Assembly (NCBI RefSeq): GCF_000355805.1
Contig: NZ_CM001837.1
Location: 323,434 to 387,433 of the forward strand
Direction of reading: 5' to 3'
DNA from: Dokdonia sp. PRO95
Lineage (GTDB): Bacteria > Bacteroidota > Bacteroidia > Flavobacteriales > Flavobacteriaceae
DNA: 64,000 nucleotides
Part shown: positions 1-7,560 of the stretch, in pieces
How positions within the stretch are numbered: the stretch's first letter is position 1
Layout of the letters: the number at the start of each line of letters is the position of its first letter
Made by a program: the position numbers and the translations under genes
Notes under the pieces: generated by a model
The model's input: only the letters and a program-made list of their open reading frames with translations
Databases searched by the model: none
What the model was told of the DNA's origin: nothing

Positions 1-710
1 TACGCGAGCGCATAGATGAGGATCTTGACGCTCCAGAGATGTCAAAACGCAAGGTGCTTGCACTTGTCCTCAGGCTTATGGAAGAAACCCACATACGTAT
101 AGGTAACGACTACTACGCAAAGCGCAATAAAACCTACGGCCTCTCTACCTTACGCACCCGACACGTGACAACTACCAAGGAAAAAATCTGCTTTGAGTTT
201 GTGGGTAAAAAAGGCAAAAAGCACAACATCACCCTACGCAATAAGAAACTGGCAAAACTTGTAAACCGTTGTGAGGAAATACCTGGCTGGGAGTTATTCC
301 AATTTTATGATGCAAATGGCGAAAAGCACCGCGTAGATAGCACGATGGTAAACGATTACATACACGAGCTGAGTGGAGACTTATTTTCGGCAAAAGATTT
401 TAGAACTTGGGGAGCTACAAAAACTTTTTTTGAAACCGTGCACGACCTAGGCTACACAGAAGACGAAAAAGAAAACAAAGCAAACATACTCACCGCCTTT
501 GATGCCGCTGCAGAGGCTCTAGGTAACACACGCAATGTATGTCGCAAGTACTATGTGCATCCTCAAATAGTAGATGCCTATGAGTCTGGATCTATCGTCG
601 CTGAGTTTAAAAAGGTAGATGCTCATCAAGGAGCAAGGCCATTCTTTACAGAAACTGAGGAGGTATTACTGCAAATGATTTCAAAGTTTGAATTAGACTT
701 TAGTAAGTGA
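1..710 (+). CDS. Type IB DNA topoisomerase, C-terminal part (5' end outside window)
   Basis: Relaxes supercoiled DNA by transient single-strand cleavage through a 3'-phosphotyrosine. The frame is open from base 3 with no stop, so the ATG at 39 is internal and the gene begins upstream. The visible part is the catalytic domain: an RIGNDYYA stretch, a TLRTRHV stretch with catalytic basic residues, a KDFRTWGAT motif, and NVCRKYYVHP near the end, whose last tyrosine before VHP should be the nucleophile. This is the small poxvirus-like bacterial form. A palindrome copy and a terminator follow. The family call is firm; what the missing N-terminus holds is unknown. Confidence 0.9.
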   Translation, partial: RERIDEDLDAPEMSKRKVLALVLRLMEETHIRIGNDYYAKRNKTYGLSTLRTRHVTTTKEKICFEFVGKKGKKHNITLRNKKLAKLVNRCEEIPGWELFQFYDANGEKHRVDSTMVNDYIHELSGDLFSAKDFRTWGATKTFFETVHDLGYTEDEKENKANILTAFDAAAEALGNTRNVCRKYYVHPQIVDAYESGSIVAEFKKVDAHQGARPFFTETEEVLLQMISKFELDFSK

Positions 711-716
711 TATAAG

Positions 717-736
717 TACGCTTTCGCGAAAGCGTA
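717..736. repeat. Palindrome copy 1 (perfect 16-mer, intergenic)
   Basis: CGCTTTCGCGAAAGCG at 719-734, extended to a 20-base perfect palindrome by TA on each side. It lies directly after the topoisomerase stop and before the shared terminator. Confidence 0.95.
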
Positions 737-740
737 ACAC

Positions 741-780
741 AAAAAAAGCCCCTTCGTAACGAAAGGGCTTATTAATTTTT
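741..780. terminator. Bidirectional terminator between topoisomerase and purC
   Basis: An inverted repeat (arms 746-756 and 760-770, loop TAA) has an A-run on the left and a T-rich stretch on the right. The seventh pair is C:A on the plus transcript but a G:U wobble on the minus one. The hairpin followed by seven Ts fits purC best; plus-strand termination is weaker. Confidence 0.8.
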
Positions 781-794
781 AAGATGGTATGCTC

Positions 795-1742
795 TTATTT
801 TGCAAGGTATGCGAGCACGTTCTTCTCGATGCGCTCCTGAATATTTGAAGTATCTGCTTTCGCGAAAGCGTCACCTGTAATATTCTCGTACAATTCAATA
901 TATCTTTCTGATACAGTCTCTATGTACTCATCTGTCATCTCAGGCACTGTTTGCCCCTCTAGACCTTGAAAGTCATTTGAGATAAGCCACTGTCTCACAA
1001 ACTCTTTAGATAGTTGTTTTTGAGCTTCGCCAGCTGCTTGACGCTCCTCATAACCTTCGGCATAGAAGTAACGAGAAGAGTCTGGTGTATGTATCTCATC
1101 TATGAGAACAATCTCACCATCTGCTGTTTTTCCAAACTCATACTTGGTATCTACCAATATAAGTCCTCTAGATGCTGCTATCTCACTTCCTCTTTGAAAA
1201 AGCTTGCGTGTGTAATCTTCTAGCACGAGGTAATCCTCTTCTGAAACGATGTTCTTTTTAATAATATCCTCTCTTGAGATATCCTCATCGTGGTCACCCA
1301 TCTCTGCCTTAGTAGCTGGCGTGATGATAGGTTCTGGAAAGGCATCATTTTCTTTCATTCCTTCTGGCATTGCAACACCACAAAGTATTCTCCTACCAGC
1401 TTTATACTCTCTAGCCGCGTGCCCAGACATATAGCCACGTATTACCATCTCAACTTTAAAAGGCTCACATCGCTTCCCTATTGCCACATTAGGATCTGGC
1501 GTAGCCACGAGCCAGTTAGGCACGAGGTCTTCTGTATCCTTCATCATTTTAGTAGCAATCTGATTTAAGATTTGTCCTTTGAAAGGAATTCCTTTAGGCA
1601 TTACAACGTCAAAGGCGCTTAGCCTATCTGTTGCAATCATAAGTAATAAATCATCTTCGAGTGTGTAGACTTCTCTCACTTTACCCTTGTAGATAGATTT
1701 CTGACCAGGGAAGTTAAAATTAGTGTCTGTAATAGTGTTCAC
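795..1742 (-). CDS. purC: Phosphoribosylaminoimidazole-succinocarboxamide (SAICAR) synthase
   Basis: Joins aspartate to CAIR with ATP in de novo purine synthesis, in the cytoplasm. The 315-residue product is of the long type common in Bacteroidota. It opens with a GKVREVY stretch, followed by the [14 protein letters not shown] nucleotide-binding region, [13 protein letters not shown], and LVDTKYEFG...[12 protein letters not shown] in the second half. The start codon is GTG (1740-1742). Near the C-terminus a palindrome copy encodes DAFAKAD, so the repeat sits inside an essential gene at a tolerant tail position. It is monocistronic and ends at a good terminator. Confidence 0.97.
   Translation of the reverse strand: MNTITDTNFNFPGQKSIYKGKVREVYTLEDDLLLMIATDRLSAFDVVMPKGIPFKGQILNQIATKMMKDTEDLVPNWLVATPDPNVAIGKRCEPFKVEMVIRGYMSGHAAREYKAGRRILCGVAMPEGMKENDAFPEPIITPATKAEMGDHDEDISREDIIKKNIVSEEDYLVLEDYTRKLFQRGSEIAASRGLILVDTKYEFGKTADGEIVLIDEIHTPDSSRYFYAEGYEERQAAGEAQKQLSKEFVRQWLISNDFQGLEGQTVPEMTDEYIETVSERYIELYENITGDAFAKADTSNIQERIEKNVLAYLAK
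855..870. repeat. Palindrome copy 2 (15/16, inside purC)
   Basis: TGCTTTCGCGAAAGCG, one end base off the consensus. On the purC strand it is read as Ala-Phe-Ala-Lys-Ala. Confidence 0.92.
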
Positions 1743-1860
1743 TATAGGTTGGTTTGAACGGTTGTATTAATCCTTTTGAGGTATTAAAACAACACGATTA
1801 GTTATTCTTCAAAAGTAAAATTCTGAATGATATATTACGAATTAAAAGTATAGAAATATG

Positions 1861-2817
1861 TTAGTCGTTTCTATTTTCTATCTCGCGATAAGCCGCAATC
1901 ATTTTCTTTACTAGAGGATGGCGCACCACATCTTTATCATCAAGATAAATCATCCCTACTCCTTTTACGGTTTTGAGGATAAGTAACGCTTCCTTAAGAC
2001 CACTGGTGACACGTCTAGGTAAATCTATCTGCCCTGGATCTCCAGTAATCATAAACTTTGCATTACGTCCCATACGAGTAAGGAACATCTTCATCTGGGC
2101 GTGAGTTGTGTTTTGAGCTTCATCAAGTATCACAAAAGCATTATCAAGTGTACGACCACGCATAAAAGCCATAGGTGCAATTTGTATCACTCCTTTTTCA
2201 ATAAAGGTCTCTAGCTTTTCGCTAGGTATCATATCCCTAAGGGCATCATAAAGTGGTTGCATATAAGGGTCGAGCTTCTCCTTCATATCACCAGGTAGAA
2301 AACCTAAATTTTCTCCAGCCTCTACAGCAGGTCTCGTGAGTATAATACGTTTTACTCGCTTCTCTTTAAGCGCTTTTACGGCTAGTGCAACGCCTACATA
2401 TGTTTTACCGGTACCAGCAGGACCTATCGCAAAGGTTAGGTCATTCTTTTTTGAAAGCTCTACCAGCTTACGCTGGTTTGCCGTTTGCGGCTTTATGAGT
2501 TTACCACTCACGCCGTGTACAAGTACATCACCACTCTCTACAGGCGTCTCATAATCTTCTTTACTCACACTTGTAAGTACGCGCTCTATTGAGTTTTCAT
2601 CTATCTTATTGTACTTCCCAAAGTGATCCATAAGCATCGTCATACGCCTATCAAACTCTTCTAGAAGATCTTCATCTCCGTAAGCTTTGATTTTATTACC
2701 TCTAGCTACTATCTTGAGTTTAGGAAAATACTGCTTAAGGAGTTCTATATTAGCATTGCGCTGTCCAAAAAATTCGCGCGGATTGATTTCTGAGAGTTCT
2801 AAGATTAATTCGTTCAA
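1861..2817 (-). CDS. phoH: PhoH family ATPase
   Basis: A cytoplasmic P-loop ATPase of the PhoH/YbeZ family, usually linked to RNA metabolism and ribosome maturation with YbeY. The 318 residues have the usual layout: an N-terminal KH-like region, then Walker A in the FAIGPAGTGKTYVG stretch, RPAVEAGENLGFLPG, and Walker B in AFVILDEAQN. The start is TTG (2815-2817) in front of NELILELSEINP; no ATG lies further upstream in frame, and the resulting N-terminus matches what I expect for flavobacterial homologues. The gene is divergent from the SAM hydrolase. Its exact role here is not shown by the sequence. Confidence 0.93.
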   Translation of the reverse strand: MNELILELSEINPREFFGQRNANIELLKQYFPKLKIVARGNKIKAYGDEDLLEEFDRRMTMLMDHFGKYNKIDENSIERVLTSVSKEDYETPVESGDVLVHGVSGKLIKPQTANQRKLVELSKKNDLTFAIGPAGTGKTYVGVALAVKALKEKRVKRIILTRPAVEAGENLGFLPGDMKEKLDPYMQPLYDALRDMIPSEKLETFIEKGVIQIAPMAFMRGRTLDNAFVILDEAQNTTHAQMKMFLTRMGRNAKFMITGDPGQIDLPRRVTSGLKEALLILKTVKGVGMIYLDDKDVVRHPLVKKMIAAYREIENRND

Positions 2818-3001
2818 AAGGCAGAAGGATTTAGTGAGTTACGTCCGTAAAATATTTTAGCTTTGTTTACTACTAAAATACGTCTTTTTTAACCATGAAT
2901 TACTAGGTATACACCTCTCTAAGTTAAGAAATAATGAACATTTTTAGTTTATAACTATTGTAGATTTATATGCTTTTTGGCAAGCATACACTTATAACTC
3001 A

Positions 3002-3838
3002 ATGAAAATAATCACTCTTACTACAGATTTTGGAGAGAAAGATCCTTTTGCAGGTGCTGTTAAGGGAGCCATTTATTCAGAGTTAGAAGAAGTGCGCATT
3101 GTAGACATCTCACATTCTGTATCTCCTTTCCACCTAATGGAAGCCGCTTATATTATTCAAAATGCGTATCAAAATTTTCCAAAAGGAACTATACACGTTA
3201 TAGGTGTAGACAGCGAGCTCACCCCAGAGACAAACCATATTGCCGTCAAGCTAGATGGACATTATTTTATATGTGCAAATAATGGCATTATCTCCCTTCT
3301 AACTAAGGACATTGTACCTGAAGAAAAAGTAGAAATAAACATTCACGATCGCACACAAACTAACTTTACAGTTCTAGATGTATTTGTAAAAACGGCATGC
3401 CATATCGCACGTGGCGGCACCCTAGGTGTGATAGGAAAAAATATAGACACTATACGACAGCTTACTGGAATCTCACCAGTAATAAATAACTCACGAAATC
3501 AAATTTCTGGTAATGTAATTTACATAGATAACTATGGAAATGTAATCAGTAATATCACAAAAAAACTATTTGAAGAAGTAGGCAAAGGACGTGATTATAG
3601 ACTTCAAGCAAGAGGTGCCGATATCTCGAAAATACATAATCAGTATAGTGATGCAATAAACTTCAGTATTGATAAATTAAAACGTGAAGAAGAAGGTAAA
3701 AAACTAGCTGTATTCAATTCTGGTGGATATGTAGAACTTGCTATTTATAAAAGCAATCCTAGTACGGTAGGAAGTGCTGCTAGCCTCTTTGGCCTCAACT
3801 ATAGAGATACTGTAATGATTAATTTTATAGACAAATGA
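3002..3838 (+). CDS. SAM hydroxide adenosyltransferase (DUF62)
   Basis: Members of this family hydrolyse S-adenosylmethionine to adenosine and methionine, or make fluorinated or chlorinated adenosine in rare relatives. The 278-residue protein starts with the hallmark ITLTTDFGEKDPFAGAVKG and carries DISHSVSPF and IDNYGNVISNI, the latter at the start of the C-terminal domain. Nothing in the neighbourhood points to halogen chemistry, so plain hydrolysis is the safer call. Its stop overlaps the next gene by four bases (ATGA), suggesting translational coupling. Confidence 0.92.
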   Translation: MKIITLTTDFGEKDPFAGAVKGAIYSELEEVRIVDISHSVSPFHLMEAAYIIQNAYQNFPKGTIHVIGVDSELTPETNHIAVKLDGHYFICANNGIISLLTKDIVPEEKVEINIHDRTQTNFTVLDVFVKTACHIARGGTLGVIGKNIDTIRQLTGISPVINNSRNQISGNVIYIDNYGNVISNITKKLFEEVGKGRDYRLQARGADISKIHNQYSDAINFSIDKLKREEEGKKLAVFNSGGYVELAIYKSNPSTVGSAASLFGLNYRDTVMINFIDK

Positions 3839-4131
3839 TTGTAAGACTAGTAAAATTACGCTTTCGCGAAAGCGAGATACCCTCTTTTCTATCCAACTTT
3901 GAGAAAGTAAAAGAAAAAATTAGAGCGTCTAACGGGTGTATGTATCTAGAGCTACTACGTGGGGAAGATGACCCTTGTATTTTCTTTACTCACAGTCACT
4001 GGACTTCAGACGAAGCATTACAGAATTATCGAAACTCAGAACTTTTTAAAGGAATCTGGGCAGAGACGAAAACCAAGTTTAGCGCAAAGCCTGAGGCTTG
4101 GACAACTTCATCATTAGAAAAACTACTTTAG
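3835..4131 (+). CDS. Antibiotic biosynthesis monooxygenase (ABM)-like small protein
   Basis: A 98-residue ferredoxin-like fold protein of the ABM/YgiN type. It shows the alternating pattern of that family (VRLVKLRF...FLSNFEKVKEKIRASNGCMYLELLRG...FFTHSHWTSDEALQNYRNSELFKGIW). These proteins are often quinol monooxygenases, heme-degrading enzymes or just stress proteins, so the substrate is unknown. It is coupled to the SAM hydrolase by a four-base overlap. A perfect palindrome copy supplies residues LRFRESE near its start. It is convergent with the AraC gene, and the two coding regions overlap by four bases. Confidence 0.8.
   Translation: MIVRLVKLRFRESEIPSFLSNFEKVKEKIRASNGCMYLELLRGEDDPCIFFTHSHWTSDEALQNYRNSELFKGIWAETKTKFSAKPEAWTTSSLEKLL
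3859..3874. repeat. Palindrome copy 3 (perfect, inside ABM gene)
   Basis: Perfect CGCTTTCGCGAAAGCG, read as Arg-Phe-Arg-Glu-Ser within the first strand of the protein. Confidence 0.95.
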
Positions 4132-5144
4132 ATTTCTGGATTTCGTCGCAGAGAAGAAGGACTAATACCATATTTCTCTTTAAATATTTTTGAAAAGTAG
4201 CTCCTACTCGATAGTCCAAGTGCATATACTACTTCAGACACATTTTTATCTTCTGAGGTGAGCATTGTTAAGGCACGTTTTAATCGATACTCTTTTATAT
4301 AGTCATTTACGGTCATCCCGTAATTGCGTTTAAACCCATCTTGTAACCTGTAAGTTTCGATACCGACCACTTCGGCAATTTCTGGGATAGTGACAAGTTC
4401 AGATATGTGGTTTTCGATATACTGAACAGCAGCTGCAATGTTGTCTAAATCTGCCAATCGGAGTGTAGGATGCTTTTTCCCTTCGAGAGAATCTTCTTTA
4501 AATAACTTGAGCATCAATGAGGTACATTCTAATGCTTTTGCACCAAGATAATTTGTTCTCACTAAGCCTTCATCATCATTTGTCAATATATCATCAATGA
4601 TATCTGAAATCTGCAAACTGTAATATCCTTTATAACACACTTGAGTGAGCGCGTTAACATCTGCAAATAGCGGATAATACACTTCATCTACCTTAGACAA
4701 ATCGTAAGAAAGCTGCTCTTGAAACTTTGCCTTGTTGATTTCCAAATAACAAATAATCGCCGGCTTTTCTTTTTTAATGATATAGACCTGATCTTCGTTA
4801 TATCTAGGTGCTGCAATAAGATGCTCTGCTCTTCTAATGGCCATTTCTTCAGAATCTCTAGAAAATTTATGACCTACCTCACCTTTCATGCAATAGATGA
4901 AACGAAGGGAATTCATTCCATTATTCTCAAAATAAAGTTCTGTATCATCTACCATGTCACCATTAATGATGTGAAGGCCGATACCATTAGGAAAATTAAT
5001 GCCTTTTATGAAACCTTTACCTAAGTGTGTAGGGATTTGCATCGCAAATTCTCCAAAGTTGTTTGTGTAATTGACCCCGAAAGCATCTGCGATTTCTGGC
5101 ACAAAGTCGTCTACCTGCTCTATTTTAAGTTTGTATGATTTCAT
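4128..5144 (-). CDS. AraC family transcriptional regulator
   Basis: A 338-residue DNA-binding regulator. The N-terminal two thirds (about 1-230) form a divergent sensor region rich in beta segments; the C-terminal 100 residues hold two helix-turn-helix units, around IPEIAEVVGIETYRLQDGFKRNYG and VSEVVYALGLSSRSYFSKIFKEKYG, the classic AraC signature. It lies downstream of the heme oxygenase gene on the same strand, separated by about 100 bases. Targets and ligand are unknown. Control of the neighbouring photosensory genes is possible but not shown. Confidence 0.92.
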   Translation of the reverse strand: MKSYKLKIEQVDDFVPEIADAFGVNYTNNFGEFAMQIPTHLGKGFIKGINFPNGIGLHIINGDMVDDTELYFENNGMNSLRFIYCMKGEVGHKFSRDSEEMAIRRAEHLIAAPRYNEDQVYIIKKEKPAIICYLEINKAKFQEQLSYDLSKVDEVYYPLFADVNALTQVCYKGYYSLQISDIIDDILTNDDEGLVRTNYLGAKALECTSLMLKLFKEDSLEGKKHPTLRLADLDNIAAAVQYIENHISELVTIPEIAEVVGIETYRLQDGFKRNYGMTVNDYIKEYRLKRALTMLTSEDKNVSEVVYALGLSSRSYFSKIFKEKYGISPSSLRRNPEI

Positions 5145-5248
5145 ATTTCCTTATGTGAATCATGAAGGTCTGAAATATATTGCTATAAAAAATAAAGCGT
5201 ACTGTATTTAACCCAGCTTTAACCAGAAAGCATAATTATATGTGAACG

Positions 5249-5824
5249 CTAGATGAGCTCTTTCTTATAGGCTTTTTTAAAGAGTTTAAAGGTAGCTTTT
5301 GCACTTTTTACTGCGGTTTTAATTTCTTCATAGCTAAAGTTTAAAGAATCAACAGCTTCTTTAAATTCATTCCATCTAGATAAACCTTCATTTACATTTC
5401 CATTAAAAAAATGGTGATTCTCTACATGAGAAAGATTACTGCAAGATTCAAGCTTTTTACTCATCATCATACCACCTATCATAGATCCTTCTATAACGTA
5501 TAGCTTACCTACTAAGGTTGCCTCATCCCTAGCTCCAGTTATGCGCATAGGCTCAGGCAAGGGCAAACTTGAGAAAGAAGTTATGTCTTTTGCAAGTGCA
5601 TTTGTCTTTTGATAACCTGCAAACGACTTTAATCCAAGTGGTAACATTTCGTAGCGACCATTTATAAAATCTTCGACAGCTTTATATACTTTGAAGTTTT
5701 GACGTAATAATGTTTCATATTGATTTTGATCAATTGAACCATCCATGATAAAATTAGTTAAGTTATTTTTTTCTATTTCATCATGAATTGATGCTGTTCC
5801 ATTCTTAAGTGCTTCTAAAATCAT
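5249..5824 (-). CDS. Heme oxygenase-like protein (biliverdin-producing)
   Basis: Cleaves heme to biliverdin, iron and CO. The 191-residue all-helical protein has an N-terminal histidine in TASIHDEIE that fits the proximal heme ligand, and a distal-helix segment YVIEGSMIGGMMMSKKL with the small glycines needed over the heme. This matches bacterial BphO/HemO proteins. The bacteriophytochrome gene lies less than 2 kb away on the same strand, so this enzyme probably makes its chromophore. It is not in one operon with it, because a terminator and the DUF3467 gene intervene. An iron-scavenging role is an alternative. Confidence 0.82.
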   Translation of the reverse strand: MILEALKNGTASIHDEIEKNNLTNFIMDGSIDQNQYETLLRQNFKVYKAVEDFINGRYEMLPLGLKSFAGYQKTNALAKDITSFSSLPLPEPMRITGARDEATLVGKLYVIEGSMIGGMMMSKKLESCSNLSHVENHHFFNGNVNEGLSRWNEFKEAVDSLNFSYEEIKTAVKSAKATFKLFKKAYKKELI

Positions 5825-5932
5825 AGGGATGTTTTTATAAGTAAACTATACATATGTTAAATTTAATCTTGCTTATCAACTAGTTAATAGAGAATCAACT
5901 AGCTCATCATAAACTATACCAATTAAATACAA

Positions 5933-6253
5933 TTAAGCTTGACCCGTAGGTCCAAAATTTAGGGGAACAGGTTGTTTCTCATAATCCTTTATAACACCAT
6001 GTGCATTTTCAAAACGTTTAACGTTTTCTGCGAGTGCTTTTGCAAGCCTTTTAGCATGTTGAGGTGTTAATATGATGCGGCTTTTCACCTTACTTTTAGG
6101 CGTGCCAGGCATAATATTTACAAAGTCTACTACAAATTCTGAAACAGAATGATTTATTATAGCCAGGTTTGAGTACGTGCCTTGAGCGATAGCCTCATCT
6201 AGTTCTATATTTATTTGTTTTTGGTTGTTTTGTGTCTTTTTATCTTCAGCCAT
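5933..6253 (-). CDS. DUF3467 family protein
   Basis: A 106-residue cytoplasmic protein of a family that is common and conserved in Bacteroidota and has no settled function. The core reads as a short beta-rich domain (AQGTYSNLAIINHSVSEFVVDFVNIMPG, then KSRIILTPQHAKRLAKALAENVKRFE). No signal peptide or membrane segment is visible. It sits alone between the signalling operon terminator and the heme oxygenase gene, with 108 bases to the latter. Confidence 0.85.
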   Translation of the reverse strand: MAEDKKTQNNQKQINIELDEAIAQGTYSNLAIINHSVSEFVVDFVNIMPGTPKSKVKSRIILTPQHAKRLAKALAENVKRFENAHGVIKDYEKQPVPLNFGPTGQA

Positions 6254-6604
6254 GTGGGCGTTTATTGTAATGAGAGTAGAACTCTCAATTCGATTGATTT
6301 AGTTTTTAAGTTTCCTTTCTAAGGAAGTCTGGAAAGGTAAGAATTGCCTTGCATTTGCGAAAGCGGAAATCCTCATTACAGTGTTAGATATTCGTTAATT
6401 AAAACTTAATATTTCTATAAAAAATTGAATTACAAGGATTAAAAAACCCGTTCAGTACAGCTGAACGGGTGTTAAACAAAATTACATATGTTGTTTAAAC
6501 AAGCATTTTGTAATTCATAGTATGTAATGATTTAAATTTTTCTCTTGTTTTAATTCATATTTTTTGAGCACATTATTATTTTTAAGCAAGGTATGCTCTT
6601 CATT
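6254..6604. other. 351-base gene-free stretch
   Basis: It holds the terminator of the signalling operon (6441-6470) and, at about 6351-6366, a decayed palindrome copy (GCATTTGCGAAAGCGG). It should also hold the promoter of the DUF3467 gene, although I find no convincing -7 box. I see no small coding region. Confidence 0.6.
6441..6470 (-). terminator. Terminator of the phytochrome signalling operon
   Basis: Perfect ten-base stem (6446-6455 with 6461-6470, ACCCGTTCAG), five-base loop, followed on the minus strand by six Ts. The stem closely resembles that of the rpoC terminator. Confidence 0.85.
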
Positions 6605-7150
6605 TTATAATGAATTTTTGATTTTATCAAGATGCTCTCTTATTTTGGCTATCCGATCTTGGTGGGAGATATTTTCTCTATTAATATCTTCCATATACTC
6701 CTTTATATCATTTACGAGATCTGTGCTTTGCTTAATACGATTTCTCGTGTTTTGTACAATAACAGGTCTGTTTTTGATTTTATCAATATGTGGTGCAAGT
6801 TTTGAAGCAAGCACACCAATATGTCTCTTTAAAATAAAGCCATCTGCACCGTTTAAAATAGTTTCTGCTGCTAGTTCCTCATCTTGAAGTGTGCCTGTAA
6901 CAAATAAAAAAATGGCAGTAGGAGACTTACTTCTAGCCACCTCTAGGACCTCCATACCTGAACAAGTAGGCAAATTATAATCTGAGATTATTAGTTGTGG
7001 GTTAAAAGTCTTGATAGCCACTTCTAAGTCTGCAAGATTATCAACCACTTGCACTTTATACGTCTTATCTAACTTGTGAATTTGTCTTGTAATAAGAGCA
7101 GCATCTGAGTCTGTATCTTCTACAAGTAGTATATGTACTTCTGTTGACAT
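6605..7150 (-). CDS. Response regulator receiver protein with C-terminal helical tail
   Basis: A 181-residue protein: a CheY-like receiver of about 125 residues plus a charged helical tail. The acidic pocket is in LLVEDTDSD, the phosphoacceptor Asp in IISDYNLP, the switch Thr in FVTGT and the conserved Lys in FILKRHI. The usual proline after that Lys is replaced by Arg. The tail (about 130-181, with NDIKEYMEDINRENISHQDR) looks like a coiled coil and has no DNA-binding domain, so it probably signals by protein contact. It lies two bases after the preceding response regulator gene, in the operon of the phytochrome kinase. Confidence 0.92.
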   Translation of the reverse strand: MSTEVHILLVEDTDSDAALITRQIHKLDKTYKVQVVDNLADLEVAIKTFNPQLIISDYNLPTCSGMEVLEVARSKSPTAIFLFVTGTLQDEELAAETILNGADGFILKRHIGVLASKLAPHIDKIKNRPVIVQNTRNRIKQSTDLVNDIKEYMEDINRENISHQDRIAKIREHLDKIKNSL

Positions 7151-7152
7151 AG

Positions 7153-7560
7153 TTATTTATTTAACGTTAACCAATATTTGGCTATAACAGGAATTTGCTC
7201 CTTTAATTCGGCATAGTTCTTAGGCTTCTCTAGATAACTATTAGCTCCATAAATATAAGCCTTATCCTTATCAGTTTTTTGATCTGAGGAACTCATCATA
7301 ACAATAGGTGCATATTTAAAGACCTCTATTTTTCTTATTTCTTTCAATAAGTCTAAGCCACTTAGTTTAGGCATTTTTATGTCTAATAATATGAGATTCG
7401 GTGTAACTCCAACATCATCATATGCTTTAAACCAAGCTAAAGCCTTCAATGAATCATCAATAAAACAAATATCAACCAAGGGCATTTCTTTTTCAAAAAT
7501 ACGACCCATTAATGCACGGTCTGTAGCATTATCCTCTACAGAAATCACTAATCCTTTCAT
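7153..7560 (-). CDS. Single-domain response regulator, Rcp1-like
   Basis: A 135-residue stand-alone receiver. It has the acidic pair in VEDNATD, the phosphoacceptor Asp in LILLDIKMPKLSG, the switch Ser in VMMSSSDQ, and Lys-Pro in YLEKPKN. The acid run and the length match the Rcp1-type regulators that partner phytochrome kinases. The gene overlaps the end of the phytochrome gene by one base, which makes it the most likely phosphorylation partner. With no output domain it must pass its signal by binding other proteins. Confidence 0.94.
   Translation of the reverse strand: MKGLVISVEDNATDRALMGRIFEKEMPLVDICFIDDSLKALAWFKAYDDVGVTPNLILLDIKMPKLSGLDLLKEIRKIEVFKYAPIVMMSSSDQKTDKDKAYIYGANSYLEKPKNYAELKEQIPVIAKYWLTLNK

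Noticed and set aside
719-736. Palindrome copies as Rho-independent terminators
   Set aside because: Copies have no T-run after the stem, many lie inside genes, and true terminators are found separately nearby.
6351-6366. GCATTTGCGAAAGCGG counted as a palindrome copy
   Set aside because: It lacks the TTTCGCGAAA core, so I note it only as a possible decayed copy. The same holds for 8537, 25668, 28829 and 30527.
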